In this document: positions 1-9,714 of the stretch, in pieces
Layout: every line of letters starts with the position of its first letter
Position numbering within the stretch: the first letter of the stretch is position 1
From: a bacterium
GTDB lineage: Bacteria; ARS69
Length of the DNA stretch: 64,000 nt
Reading direction: 5' to 3'
Assembly: GCA_025774805.1 (NCBI GenBank)
Contig: JALGZR010000003.1
Coordinates: forward strand, 1 to 64,000
Made by a program: the position numbers and the translations under genes
The notes under the pieces: model-generated
What the model saw: only the letters and a program-made list of their open reading frames with translations
Told to the model about the DNA's origin: nothing
Database searches by the model: none

Positions 1-1614
1 CGGGAGCCGACCGATGGGCGTGTCCACGGCCTGGCCGGTCCCCTCGCAGCGTTCGAAGACCCACTTGAGAACGCGGCTGTTCTCTCCGTAGCCCGGCCAG
101 ATGAACTTGCCGTCCTGGTCCTTCCGGAACCAGTTCACGTAGTAGATCTTCGGCAGCTTCGCACCGGCGCGCGAACCGATCCTGAGCCAGTGGGCGAAGT
201 AGTCACCCATGTGATAGCCGCAGAACGGAAGCATGGCGAAGGGATCGCGCCGGAGCTCACCGACCTTGCCGGCGGCCGCCGCAGTTTTCTCCGAGGCCAT
301 GATCGAGCCGAGAAACGTCCCGTGCCTCCAGTCGAACGCCTCCGTGACGAGAGGGACGGTGGTGGCGCGCCTTCCGCCGAACATCATGGCGCTGATCGGC
401 ACACCGGCGGGATCCTCCCACTCGTCGGCGATGACGGGACACTGCCGCGCGGGCGCGGTGAAGCGCGCGTTCGGGTGCGCCGCGACACGACCGCAGCCCG
501 GAGTCCAGGGGCGCCGGATCCAGTCGGTCGCTTCCGCGGGCTCCTCGTGGAACATCTGCTCCCAGTAGATGTCCTCGTCCTTCGTCAGCGCGACGTTCGT
601 ATGGATGCAATTCGCGTGGAGCGCCTTCATCGCGTTGGGATTGCTGAAATCGGAAGTTCCGGGCGCCACTCCGAAGAACCCTGCCTCCGGATTGATCGCG
701 TACAGGCGACCGTCGTCCCCGAACTTCATCCAGGCGATGTCGTCGCCGATGCACTCTGCCTTCCAGCCGGGAACCGTCGGGGTGAGCATCGCGAGGTTCG
801 TCTTCCCGCACGCGGACGGGAACGCCGCTGCGACGTACCTCACCTTCCCTTCCGGGTTCGTCAGCTTGAGAATCAGCATGTGCTCGGCCATCCAGCCTTC
901 GTCCCGGGCCTGCACCGAGGCGATCCGCAGGGCGTGGCACTTCTTGCCCAGGAGCGCGTTTCCGCCGTAACCGGATCCGTAGGACCAGATCTCGCGCGTC
1001 TCGGGGAAGTGCGTGATGTACTTGTTGTCTCCGTCGCACGGCCAGGGCACGTCCTGCTTCTTCGGGGAGTCGAGCGGGTAACCGACCGAGTGGATGCCGC
1101 GAACGAAGTCCGGGCTGTCCCCGAGGACCTCGAGAACCTTCGATCCGACGCGCGTCATGATGTGCATGTTCGCGACCACGTACGCCGAGTCGGTGACCAT
1201 GACCCCGATCTTGGAGATGGGCGAACCGACCGGACCCATGGAGTACGGAATCACGTACATGGTCCGGCCGACCATGCAGCCTTCGTAGTGCTTGCGCAGG
1301 GTCGCTTTGATCTCTTTCGGATTGGCCCAATTGTTGGTGGGACCCGCGTCCTCTTCTCTCTCTGAACAGATGTAAGTCTGGTCCTCGACCCGCGCGACAT
1401 CGGCCGGGTCCGAGCGGACGTAGATGCTGTTGGGCCGCTTGTCGGGGTTCAACCACATCGCGGTGCCGGAATGCACCAGGAGGCGAAGCATCTCCTGGTA
1501 CTCGTCCTTGGAGCCATCACACCAGCGCACCGCGTCGGGCCGAAGCATGGCGGTAACTTCATCGACCCAGGCGGTCAGCTTCTCGTTCCGAACCATGGTG
1601 GCCACGGTTTCCAT
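1..1614 (-). CDS. pckG: GTP-dependent phosphoenolpyruvate carboxykinase, 3' end outside window
   Basis: Converts oxaloacetate plus GTP to phosphoenolpyruvate, CO2 and GDP in the cytoplasm (gluconeogenesis). The 538 visible residues begin METVATMV at ATG 1614, behind a GGAGAAGG ribosome site about 9 nt upstream. Family motifs are intact: the kinase-1a loop FPSACGKTN near residues 265-273, the kinase-2 stretch GDDIAWMKF, then [13 protein letters not shown], and [20 protein letters not shown] near the cut end. The GTP family is usually about 600-620 residues, so roughly 75 C-terminal residues lie left of base 1. The gene is monocistronic here; its upstream neighbour is a divergent kinase gene. 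Confidence 0.96.
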   Translation of the reverse strand, partial: METVATMVRNEKLTAWVDEVTAMLRPDAVRWCDGSKDEYQEMLRLLVHSGTAMWLNPDKRPNSIYVRSDPADVARVEDQTYICSEREEDAGPTNNWANPKEIKATLRKHYEGCMVGRTMYVIPYSMGPVGSPISKIGVMVTDSAYVVANMHIMTRVGSKVLEVLGDSPDFVRGIHSVGYPLDSPKKQDVPWPCDGDNKYITHFPETREIWSYGSGYGGNALLGKKCHALRIASVQARDEGWMAEHMLILKLTNPEGKVRYVAAAFPSACGKTNLAMLTPTVPGWKAECIGDDIAWMKFGDDGRLYAINPEAGFFGVAPGTSDFSNPNAMKALHANCIHTNVALTKDEDIYWEQMFHEEPAEATDWIRRPWTPGCGRVAAHPNARFTAPARQCPVIADEWEDPAGVPISAMMFGGRRATTVPLVTEAFDWRHGTFLGSIMASEKTAAAAGKVGELRRDPFAMLPFCGYHMGDYFAHWLRIGSRAGAKLPKIYYVNWFRKDQDGKFIWPGYGENSRVLKWVFERCEGTGQAVDTPIGRLP

Positions 1615-2045
1615 GCGTCTGTCCCTTCTCCATCAAGGTCTCGGCAGACGACCGCGCCACGAGCCAGTCCCGCCCGAGGTCGGAACTTGCCGATGGCCGA
1701 TCGCCCGTTCCCCGCCGATCCCGCTTGATCCGGCCCGGGGCGAACCCCCGGGACCCGCCGGGATCGGCACCGGCCAAGGTACTCCGAGGGTGGCCCGCCC
1801 GACAGGGCCCTGACCGTGTCGGATCGCGACCGGGTCCGGCCCGGGCGACGACCGCTCCGCCCGGAGGGGAGCTGTAACTGTGAGTGAGCCACCCCGATCG
1901 ACCCTTTCCCCCGCGGCCCGCCGTCCACCCCGGTGCCCCCCGCCGCCGCCGCTGCTCTCTGGCCCCGCCCTCGCTCCTCCTTTACAGTTCTCGTGGACCC
2001 GGGCCCGCTCCCCTCTCTCTTCTCCCTCCGGAGAAGGATCGCGGC
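1615..2045. other. Divergent intergenic region between pckG and the kinase gene
   Basis: This 431-base GC-rich spacer holds the ribosome sites of both divergent genes: GGAGAAGG just above 1614 on the minus strand and GGAGAAGG at 2030-2037 on the plus strand. The kinase frame stays open upstream to 1884, but that extension is Pro/Arg-rich and lacks a ribosome site, so I treat it as noncoding. I see no convincing promoter hexamers, tRNA or repeat. Confidence 0.5.
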
Positions 2046-4706
2046 GTGATCGGCAAGTCCATCTCCCACTTCACGATCGTGGACCGGCTCGGAGCCGGCG
2101 GCATGGGCGAGGTGTGGCGCGCTACGGACTCGAGACTCGGGCGCGAGGTCGCGCTCAAGATCCTGCCTCCCGCCTTCGCGCAGGACGCCGAACGGATGGC
2201 GCGCTTTCAGCGGGAGGCGCAGGTCCTCGCCTCGCTGAACCACCCGAACATCGGGGCGATCTACGGAATCGAGGAGACCCCCGACTCGCGCGTTCTGGTT
2301 CTGGAGCTCGTCGAGGGGGACACGCTCGCGGAGCGGCTGAGGTCGGGACGACTGCCCGTCCGGGACGCCCTGTCCATCGCGGCCCAGATCGCGGAGGCGG
2401 TGGAGGACGCTCACGAGAGGGGCATCGTGCACCGGGATCTGAAGCCCGCGAACGTGAAGGTGACACCCGACGAGGGACGGGTGAAGGTCCTCGACTTCGG
2501 GCTCGCGAAGGCGATCGAGGGAAGCGCGGCGCGTGACCCCTCCTGCTCCGACTCCCTCTCCCCCACGATCTCGCCCGTCATCACCGGGGCGATGACCGGG
2601 GCGAACGTGATCCTGGGCACGGCCGCCTACATGAGCCCCGAGCAGGCCCGCGGCCAGCCGGTGGACAAACGGGCCGACATCTGGGCGTTCGGGGTGATCC
2701 TCTTCGAGATGCTCACGGGGCGGTCGCTGTTCCACGGTGAGACGGTCTCGGACACCCTCGCCTCCGTCCTCAAGACCGATCCGACGTGGGACGCGCTCCC
2801 GGACGACACGCCTCTCCGCATTCGCCGGCTTCTCCGCCGCTGCCTCGAGCGGAGTCCGAAAGACCGGCTGCGCGACATCGGAGACGCGCGCCTCGCGATC
2901 CGCGAGGTGCTCTCGGGAAAGGTCGAGGCCGCTGAGCCCGGCCGGACCGACGTGCCACCCTCCGCCGCAAGCCGGCGCCGTTGGCTTCTCCCGGCGGTCG
3001 CCGTCATCTCCGCAGCGATCGCGGCCGCCCTCCTGTGGATGCTCCGCCCCGGACCGCCCGAGCCTCCACTGCGCAAGTTCGCGATTCCGTTCGAGACGAT
3101 GTCGCGGGTCACCGACCTCGCGCTCTCCCCCGACGAATCGGCGATCGCCGGAGTCCTCAACGGCCGTCTCTGGGTCCGGGACTTCGTCACGATGGAGGAT
3201 CGCCGATTCCCGGGCTCGGAAGAGGTGTACACCCCGTTCTGGTCTCCTGACGGGGAGTGGATCGCCTACGGCACTCGGAACGCCCTCTGGAAGGTCCGCC
3301 GCACCGGCGGAGAGCCGCTCATGATCGCGGCGCTCGCCGATGAGCAGGAGTTCACGACCGTGGCCGGCGGCGCCTGGGGAGAGGACGGGCGGATCGTCTT
3401 CGCCTCGGGCAACGGAGGTCTCTGGCGGATCGCGGCCCAGGGGGGCGATCCCGCGCTCTTCGTTTCGCTCGGGGAGGGGGAGCAGGACTATCACTGCGCC
3501 GTCGCGTTGCCGGAGGGGAATGGCTGGGCGTTCCTCGTACACCGGGAGGACGGCTTCGACACGATCGGGACCTTCTCGGCCGGAGGGGAACGCGGCGTCG
3601 TGCTCAGACTCGAGGGCCAGAACCTGTTCAATCTGACCTGGTCTTCCTCGGGGCATCTTCTCTTCCGTCGCTCGGGCAACGCCGCCGGAGTGTGGGCGCT
3701 CCCGTTCGACGCCGAGACGCTCGAGGCCACCGGGGATCCGTTCCTTGCCGCACCGGGCGGTTCTACCCCCGCGGGCGGGAGGGGAGGCACGCTCGCCTAC
3801 ATGCGCGGGGGCCCGTCCCGTGAAACCCTCCTCGCTCTCCTCGACCGGAGCGGCGAGGTTCGGGAGACCACCGGGGACCCTGCCCTCTACCTCCACTTCC
3901 CGACCCTCTCTCCCGACGGTCGTTGGATCGTCTGCGGCCTCCGAGAGGGGGAGACCCGCAACCTCTGGCTGGTGGACGTGGCCCGGGGCACCCGCCGGCG
4001 CTTCTCCTCGCGTCCCGATCGCCAGGACTGGGGCACCTGGGACGCGGACGGCCGGGAGCTCTGGTACTACGCCACGACCGACGGTTTCCGCGGGACGATC
4101 CTCGTCCGCCCGGCGACCGGCGCCGGCGAACCCCGCGAGATCACCCGGGGCATCCTGCCGGAGCCGTCCCCGGACGACCGCTGGCTGCTGTTCACGCGCG
4201 CCAAAGAGGACGAGCCTGACCTCGACCTCTGGATCTTGGCCCTCGATGAGGAGGGGGCCGAGCCTGTGCCGCTCCTCGCAACGGATTCCAGTGAGCTGCG
4301 GCCGGTTCCCTCGCCCACCGACCCGCTCGTGGCGTACGTGTCGGATGTCTCGGGGCGTGAGGAGATCTACCTCGCCACCTATCCCGAGATCGAGTGGACC
4401 CGGCTCGTCTCGAAGGGCGGAGGCTGGTGGCCGGTTTGGCGGGCCGACGGCCGGGAGCTGTTCTACGCCGTCGGCGACTCGATCCTGGCCGTGGACGTGG
4501 AGGCCGCGGACGGTGACGTCCGGTTGGGGAAGCCCCGCCTGCTGTTCCGGCGCCCGCGCTACGAGCCGACGTCGTCGTCCTTCCCGGACGCTTTCGACGT
4601 CACGGCCAACGGAGAGACCATCGTCACGCACGTTCTCGATGAGGCCGCCGCACCCGAGCCGCCCACGCTCGTGATCGTGCAGAACTGGTTTTCCGAGTTT
4701 GAATAG
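2046..4706 (+). CDS. Transmembrane Ser/Thr protein kinase with C-terminal TolB/WD40-type propeller
   Basis: An 886-residue receptor-like kinase. The start is GTG 2046, 8 nt after GGAGAAGG. Residues about 8-275 form a Hanks-type kinase: glycine loop GAGGMGEVW, catalytic HRDLKPANV and DFGLAKA, then MSPEQARG in the activation/P+1 region. An Ala/Pro-rich juxtamembrane stretch leads to one membrane helix (about 312-332, WLLPAVAVISAAIAAALLWML), so the kinase is cytoplasmic and the rest is outside. Residues about 340-880 contain repeated 'SPDG.W' and 'DGREL' motifs of a TolB/PD40 beta-propeller, a likely ligand or partner sensor. This architecture is common in Acidobacteria, Gemmatimonadota and FCB bacteria; the signal is unknown. 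Confidence 0.93.
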   Translation: MIGKSISHFTIVDRLGAGGMGEVWRATDSRLGREVALKILPPAFAQDAERMARFQREAQVLASLNHPNIGAIYGIEETPDSRVLVLELVEGDTLAERLRSGRLPVRDALSIAAQIAEAVEDAHERGIVHRDLKPANVKVTPDEGRVKVLDFGLAKAIEGSAARDPSCSDSLSPTISPVITGAMTGANVILGTAAYMSPEQARGQPVDKRADIWAFGVILFEMLTGRSLFHGETVSDTLASVLKTDPTWDALPDDTPLRIRRLLRRCLERSPKDRLRDIGDARLAIREVLSGKVEAAEPGRTDVPPSAASRRRWLLPAVAVISAAIAAALLWMLRPGPPEPPLRKFAIPFETMSRVTDLALSPDESAIAGVLNGRLWVRDFVTMEDRRFPGSEEVYTPFWSPDGEWIAYGTRNALWKVRRTGGEPLMIAALADEQEFTTVAGGAWGEDGRIVFASGNGGLWRIAAQGGDPALFVSLGEGEQDYHCAVALPEGNGWAFLVHREDGFDTIGTFSAGGERGVVLRLEGQNLFNLTWSSSGHLLFRRSGNAAGVWALPFDAETLEATGDPFLAAPGGSTPAGGRGGTLAYMRGGPSRETLLALLDRSGEVRETTGDPALYLHFPTLSPDGRWIVCGLREGETRNLWLVDVARGTRRRFSSRPDRQDWGTWDADGRELWYYATTDGFRGTILVRPATGAGEPREITRGILPEPSPDDRWLLFTRAKEDEPDLDLWILALDEEGAEPVPLLATDSSELRPVPSPTDPLVAYVSDVSGREEIYLATYPEIEWTRLVSKGGGWWPVWRADGRELFYAVGDSILAVDVEAADGDVRLGKPRLLFRRPRYEPTSSSFPDAFDVTANGETIVTHVLDEAAAPEPPTLVIVQNWFSEFE

Positions 4707-4715
4707 GGGAGCTGA

Positions 4716-4738
4716 GGGGAGCGGCCGGCTCCTTCCCC
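4716..4738. terminator. Possible bidirectional terminator hairpin
   Basis: GGAGC (4718-4722) and GCTCC (4728-4732) form a perfect 5-bp stem around GGCCG, flanked by GGGG and CCCC. It lies just after the kinase stop and before the convergent end of the anti-sigma-like gene. There is no U-tract, so intrinsic termination is only a possibility. Confidence 0.3.
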
Positions 4739-4824
4739 TAGAATCGCCACGGTTCCGGCCAACTCCCCTCGCTTCGGCGCCTCAACCCGGGATCGCCCGT
4801 GCCCCCGGCATCACCGGTCCCGCA

Positions 4825-5355
4825 TCACCGGTACTTCGGCGAGATCGCCCGGGACGTCCCGTCGAGGGGATAGGGAGGGAACTCCCCGAAGTCGGGATCC
4901 GACCGCGGATCGATGACGGGTTTCCGCAAGGGCTCCTCCGGCGGCGACCGTTCCGGTCGCGAGGGCGGAGAGGGCCGCTCGAGGAGAGCCAGCATCTCGT
5001 CGTCTCCTCCCCCGTAGAGCTCCTTCTCCCCCTTGTCCGGCAGGAAGGGCTCCTCGAGAAGGGCGGCCGGAGGCTCCGGTTCCGCGGAGCGTTTTCCGTA
5101 CTGAGCCCCCAGCAGGAACGCCGCCGCGAGCGCGGCGGTCGCGAAAGCGACCTTCGGGAGCGGCGAGAAGAGACGCCGCAGGATCCCCGTCCGAAGGGGA
5201 CCGCCCGCGGGGGCGTCGGATCGGATCAGATCCCTCTCTCGGAGAGCCTCGACGATCCGAGTTTCGCAGCCCGGAGGCGGAGACACCGGATCCGCGAGGG
5301 CCTCGAACGCCCTCCGCTCTTCCCGCGTCAGATCCTCAGAGTGCTCGTCGTTCAT
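4825..5355 (-). CDS. Single-pass membrane protein, probable partner/anti-sigma of the adjacent ECF factor
   Basis: A 176-residue protein whose start overlaps the end of the ECF sigma gene by 20 bases, implying translational coupling. It has an acidic N-terminal cytoplasmic segment (about 1-65), one membrane helix (about 69-88, VAFATAALAAAFLLGAQYG), and a Pro/Glu-rich extracytoplasmic tail with several PPSPPSRPERSPPEEP-like stretches. There is no HxxxCxxC zinc motif; only one cysteine (about residue 30) is present. Position, size and topology are those of an anti-sigma or sigma-interacting protein. Function is inferred from context only. Confidence 0.7.
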   Translation of the reverse strand: MNDEHSEDLTREERRAFEALADPVSPPPGCETRIVEALRERDLIRSDAPAGGPLRTGILRRLFSPLPKVAFATAALAAAFLLGAQYGKRSAEPEPPAALLEEPFLPDKGEKELYGGGDDEMLALLERPSPPSRPERSPPEEPLRKPVIDPRSDPDFGEFPPYPLDGTSRAISPKYR

Positions 5356-5902
5356 CGATACTCTCCTCCGGGTGATCGAGCCAGCTCCGGACCGCTCTCC
5401 TGGCGCGGGAGAGCTGGCTCTTCGAAGTGCCGTTGTGAATTCCCATGAGGCGGCCGATCTCCTCGTGCGTGTAGCCCTCGACGTCGTGCAGGATCAGAAC
5501 TTCACGGTACCCGCTCGGAAGCCGGGCGATGGCCCGCTCGAGGTCGATCGGGTGGATCTCCCGGTGCGGCGAACGCAGGGATCGCACATCCGGAAGGTCC
5601 TCGGCCCCGATCGATTCCGTCCGGCGGAGCTTCTTGCGCGCCTCCCGATGGCAGTTGAGCGCGATGCCGGTGAGCCAGCTCCGCAGGCTCGAGTCCCACC
5701 GGAAATCCTCCAGACGCTCCGCCGCCCGAATCCAGGCGATCTGGAGGATCTCCTCCGCGTCCTCCGGATCTCCGCCCGCCAGACGCAGAATCAGACGGTA
5801 CATGACCGGTGCGTGACGCCGGTAGAGGGCGCGAAACGCGTTTTCCGTCCGGGCCCGCAAATAGGCTCGGACCAGCTCTCGATCGTCTCCCGCGGGATTC
5901 AA
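5336..5902 (-). CDS. ECF-subfamily RNA polymerase sigma factor
   Basis: A 188-residue sigma factor with only regions 2 and 4. Region 2 spans about residues 10-75 (AFRALYRRHAPVMYRLI, DPEDAEEILQIAWIRAAERL). Region 4 spans about 125-180 (LPSGYREVLILHDVEGYT, HEEIGRLMGI, SQLSRARRAVRSWL), with the helix-turn-helix that reads the -35 element. The best start is TTG 5902; the ribosome site there is weak and no better ATG or GTG precedes region 2. It is co-transcribed with the overlapping membrane protein, its presumed antagonist. The regulon is not visible here. Confidence 0.92.
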   Translation of the reverse strand: MNPAGDDRELVRAYLRARTENAFRALYRRHAPVMYRLILRLAGGDPEDAEEILQIAWIRAAERLEDFRWDSSLRSWLTGIALNCHREARKKLRRTESIGAEDLPDVRSLRSPHREIHPIDLERAIARLPSGYREVLILHDVEGYTHEEIGRLMGIHNGTSKSQLSRARRAVRSWLDHPEESIDERRAL

Positions 5903-6011
5903 GGGGCTCGTCCCGTCTCGTTGCCTCGGTCGGTGAAGCGGAAGACGGCGGGGCGATGGTCCCGCCGCCTCCCGGAATCACGGCACGGAGTCTCGCTCCG
6001 TGCGGGATCTC

Positions 6012-7211
6012 TCACTCCCCCTCGCTCATGGCGAGGATCTCCTCGAAGCGGACCAGCTGCTTCTGGAAGTACTCGTTCTCCGGATCCTCCTGGACCGCCA
6101 GCCGGATGTACTGGACGGCGTTACTGCAATCATCCTTCAGATTGCAGATCTCGGCCAGCGTGTCGAGGACGTTGGCCTTGTCCCGCCCCGCCTCGCAGAG
6201 CTCCACCCCGCGACGCGCCATCTCCTCGGCTTCCTCGAGGTTGATCCGGTTCTCGAAGCACCACCACGCGAAGTTGTTCAGTAGGACGCCGTCCTCCTGC
6301 CAGTTCTCCGGCTGCTGCGCCTTGCGGGCCTGGACCGCGGCGTCCACGTCCCTCTCGATGTAGAGCGCGTAGTCGGGATAGATCTTCGCCCGCATCTTGG
6401 CGGATTTCTCGTCGTCCGCGTCCGCGAGCGCCTCGTAGGCCACCCGAAGATAGGGGTACGCGATCTCCGGAGTCTTCGCCTTGTAGCCGACCTTCCAGAC
6501 CGTGTGATAGGCGGACAGCATCGTCTCGGGGGTCGGATTGGAGGCGAAGACGGCGTCGGCCTGCCCCCGGACCTGGGCCGGCGTGTAGATCTTCGACCAG
6601 GCCCCCCGTGCCATGGCGCCCAGGACGCGGAGCTCGTAATCGATCTCCGACTCCGGGTTCAGCTCCATCGCCCGGCGGTAGTACGCCACCGCCTCGGCCG
6701 GATACCCGAGGTACTGGCGGAGGTCCCCGATCTTGACCGCGTCGGCCTCGGTCGGGTTCTCGCGGAACCGGGTCATCTTCTCGCTGATCGTCGTCGGATC
6801 CGCGAGAGCCTCTGCCTTCGCCTGGAGAAACTTGTCGCGGTGCTTGTAGCCCATCCAGCAGTCCATCGTCTCGCCCGAGCTATTCGCGAGGATGAACGTG
6901 GGATAGCCCACCACGCCGTAGGACTTGGCCACCTTCTCGCCCTCGCCCTCCTCGGCGTCCATGCTGTGGTACACGACTCCCTCGGAAACCGCGTTCCGGA
7001 ACTCCTCGTCGCTTTCCCACTCCTTCTGGAAGGCCTTGCAGGAGTACGACCACTCGGCTTCCAAGTTCAGGAGGAGGGGAACGCCTTGCGACGCGGCCAT
7101 CTTCTGGGCCGCTTCGTAGGAGTCGGGGGGGCCGTAGCCGGCGAAGGCCGCATCCCCGACGAACAGGAGCGGAAGGGCGGCCAGAAGGGCGATGGAGGTT
7201 CTGAGCTTCAT
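6012..7211 (-). CDS. Secreted thioredoxin-like protein with TPR-type C-terminal region
   Basis: A 399-residue exported protein: signal peptide MKLRTSIALLAALPLLFVGDAAFA, then a thioredoxin fold (about 30-150) with GVPLLLNLEAEW, SYSCK at the redox site and the cis-proline region GYPTFILANSSGE. The usual CxxC is SxxC here: the first cysteine is replaced by serine, so disulfide exchange would have to be monothiol. Residues about 165-390 are helical and TPR-like (YLGYPAEAVAYYRRAMELNP; LLNNFAWWCFENRINLEEA). The start ATG 7211 follows GAGGAGAG. It is probably periplasmic, but its substrate is unknown. It is separated by 109 bases from the ECF operon, so co-transcription is uncertain. Confidence 0.85.
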   Translation of the reverse strand: MKLRTSIALLAALPLLFVGDAAFAGYGPPDSYEAAQKMAASQGVPLLLNLEAEWSYSCKAFQKEWESDEEFRNAVSEGVVYHSMDAEEGEGEKVAKSYGVVGYPTFILANSSGETMDCWMGYKHRDKFLQAKAEALADPTTISEKMTRFRENPTEADAVKIGDLRQYLGYPAEAVAYYRRAMELNPESEIDYELRVLGAMARGAWSKIYTPAQVRGQADAVFASNPTPETMLSAYHTVWKVGYKAKTPEIAYPYLRVAYEALADADDEKSAKMRAKIYPDYALYIERDVDAAVQARKAQQPENWQEDGVLLNNFAWWCFENRINLEEAEEMARRGVELCEAGRDKANVLDTLAEICNLKDDCSNAVQYIRLAVQEDPENEYFQKQLVRFEEILAMSEGE

Positions 7212-7321
7212 TCTCGATCTCTCCTCGTTGGACGGGAACGCTCCCGGTTCGGCGGCCGGGATCGGTCCCGATGGTGTCTCCCACCCATGAGTGGCCCCGC
7301 ACCGGCGAAAGGTTGCACGGG

Positions 7322-7327
7322 TATACT
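7322..7327 (+). promoter_or_regulatory. Possible -10 element for a leaderless transcript
   Basis: TATACT (5 of 6 matches to the -10 consensus) ends 7 bases before the ATG at 7334, so a normal start site would fall on the A of the start codon. No SD sequence precedes that ATG. No clear -35 hexamer was found. Confidence 0.35.
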
Positions 7328-7333
7328 CCCGAA

Positions 7334-9519
7334 ATGAGCCGCGAATCGAGCCGAAGGAGCCCCCGTCGCTCCCCGGCCGGGCCCGCCCCGGCCGAGCCGG
7401 TCCGCCGGCCCGCGGGGGCGGGCGTCCCCCGCCGCGGCCGGCGGACCCTCGCGGCCGGGGCGCTGCTCGCGATCCTCGTCGTCGTGGCCTATCTGCCGGC
7501 CACGCGGGGGGACTTCATCTGGGACGACGACGCCTACGTCCAGAACAACGAGACGCTCCGCTCGGGGGACGGACTGCGTCGGATCTGGCTCGAGATCGGC
7601 GCGACGGACCAATACTATCCCCTCGTTCACACGACGTTCTGGCTGGAGTACCGGGTCTGGCAGCTCTCCCCGGCCGGATACCGCGGGGTGAACATCCTCT
7701 TGCACGTCGTGTCGGTCGTGCTCCTGTGGCGTCTGCTCCGCCGGCTCTCCGTGCCCGGGGCGTGGGTCGCCGCGGCCCTGTTCGGTCTACACCCCGTGCA
7801 CGTCGAGTCGGTGGCCTGGATCACGGAGCGGAAGAACGTTCTCTCCGGGGTCTTCTATCTCGCCGCGGCCTTCCTCTATTTGCGCTCCGCCCTCCCCACC
7901 GGGGACCGGCCGGGGGATCGCCCTCCCCGCCGCGGAGTGGCCGGGGAGGGTGCGGGCGGCGGCGTCCCCCGCCCCGTTTACGTCGCCTCCCTCCTGCTGT
8001 TCGCCTGCGCGCTCCTCAGCAAGACGGTGACCGCGTCACTCCCGGCGGCACTCCTCCTCGTCCTCTGGTGGAAGCGAGGACGAATCGGGTGGGGCGATGC
8101 GAGGTCCCTTCTGCCCTTCTTCGCGCTGGGCGTGGCCCTGGGCTCGATCACGATCTGGATGGAGAGACACGAGGTCGGGGCCGTCGGGCCGGAGTGGGAC
8201 CTCTCCCCCGTCGAGCGCCTCCTGATCGCGGGACGCGCACTCTGGTTCACCCCCTCGCCTTCATCTATCCCCGCTGGGAGATCGACGTCCGGAACGGAGC
8301 CGCCTACCTCTTTCCCGCGGCGGCGGTGGCGGTCGTCGTCGTCCTCGGAGCCCTTCGCGGTCGGCTGGGCCGCGGACCGCTGACCGCGGTCCTGTACTTC
8401 GCCGGCACCCTCGTCCCCGCGCTGGGCTTCTTCGACGTCTATCCCATGCGTTACTCCTTCGTGGCGGATCACTTCCAGTACCTGGCCAGCATCGGAATCC
8501 TCACCCTGTTCGTGGCCGGCGTCTCCGCGGCCATGTCGGCACGGCACCGCCGCCGATCCCGCACCCTCGCCGTGATCCTGTCGGCGCTGGCGATCTCGAC
8601 GGGGGGGGCGCTCACCTGGAGTCGGGGGGGCGCGTTCCGCGACCTGGAGAGCCTCTGGCGCGACACGCTGCGCAAGAACCCCGCGGCCTGGCTGGCCCAC
8701 AACAACCTGGGCACCGTGCTCCAGGAGCGGGGCCGCTTCGACGAAGCGCTCGCGTGCTATCGGCGGGCGATCGAGCTCAAGAGCGACTACGCGCTGGCCC
8801 TGGACAACGTGGGCAACGTGTTGCACCTGACGGATCGATCTTCCGAGGCGGTCGCCTACTACCGGCAAGCGCTGCACCATCGCCCCGACCTCGTGGAGAC
8901 CCGCAACCGTCTGGGGGCCATGCTGCAGGCCGAGGGTCGGTGGGACGAGGCCATCCGGGAGTACTCGGAGGCGATCCGGATCCGCCCCGAGTACCCTCCC
9001 TCCTACTACAACCTCGGGAACGCGCTCCGATCGCGGGGGCGTCCCGACCTGGCCGTCGATTCGTATCGCCGGACCCTGGAGCTCGCGCCCCACTTCCCGG
9101 AGGCGCACAACAATCTCGGCCTGGCCCTCGTGATGACCGGACGGATGGCGGATGCGCTGGTGCACTTCCGGGAGGCCCTGCGGCAGCGACCCGACTGGGT
9201 GCAGCCCGCGGTGAGCGCCGCTCGAATCCTCGCGACCCATCCGGACGGAGGTGTCCGTCGCGAAGAGGAGGCGCTCCGCCTCGCGCGGCGCGCGGCCGAC
9301 GGGATCGGACGGGACGATCCCTGGGTGCTGGACACGCTGGCGGCGGCGCTCGCCGCCGCGGGCCGGTTCGCGCCGGCCGTCACGACCGCGGAGAGGGCGC
9401 GGGACGCCGCCCTCGCCCTCGGCGACGCCGGCCTGGCGGCGGAGATCGGAGATCGCCTGAGACTGTACCGGCAGGAGAGACCCTACCGTGAGTCCCCGGG
9501 TCGACCCTCCGGCCCGTGA
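7334..9519 (+). pseudogene. Polytopic glycosyltransferase-like membrane protein with TPR repeats, frameshifted
   Basis: Two reading frames make one protein. Frame one (ATG 7334, open to 8383) gives a polytopic membrane region resembling the TMTC/GT-C-like 'TPR membrane protein' family: GDFIWDDDAYVQNNETL with the acidic catalytic-type motif, YPLVHTTFWLEY, LFGLHPVHVESVAWITERKN, LLSKTVTASLPAALLLVLWW. It breaks off after GRALWF at 8248. Frame two continues from HPLAFIYPRWEID (8248) through further helices (MRYSFVADHFQYLA) and about five TPRs (AHNNLGTVLQERGRFDEAL and others) to 9519. Family members have roughly YLxKLxWP between WF and the next block, so about 25 bases are missing at the junction. 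As sequenced the full protein cannot be made. Confidence 0.82.
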
Positions 9520-9538
9520 TCCCGGAGACGACCCTGGA

Positions 9539-9555
9539 CCCGCCCCGGAGGCGGG
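9539..9555 (+). terminator. GC hairpin downstream of the TPR gene
   Basis: CCCGCC (9539-9544) pairs perfectly with GGCGGG (9550-9555) around CCGGA, 20 bases after the TPR stop. An AT-richer stretch (TATAGATAGAAGAAG) follows instead of a U-tract, so it could equally sit ahead of the next operon's promoter. Confidence 0.35.
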
Positions 9556-9714
9556 GTATAGATAGAAGAAGCGGGGTACGCGGTTCATTCCCCGCACCTC
9601 TTCCTCCCCCGATCTCCTCCGCGAGTCACCGCCGGGGAGCCGTGGGGGGAGCGCCCGCGGATGCGCGGATCCCGGCCTCCTCGAGGAGGCCCCAATTGCC
9701 AGGGGAAATATGTG

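Noticed and set aside
1884..2045. Upstream in-frame extension of the Ser/Thr kinase
   Set aside because: The extension is Pro/Arg-rich without a ribosome site, whereas GTG 2046 has GGAGAAGG at proper distance and begins the kinase fold.
1575..4631. Very long open frame (1018 codons) antisense to the Ser/Thr kinase
   Set aside because: It is the complement of a well-supported kinase gene, with Arg/Gly/Pro-rich composition and no domain; open only because GC-rich DNA rarely has stops.
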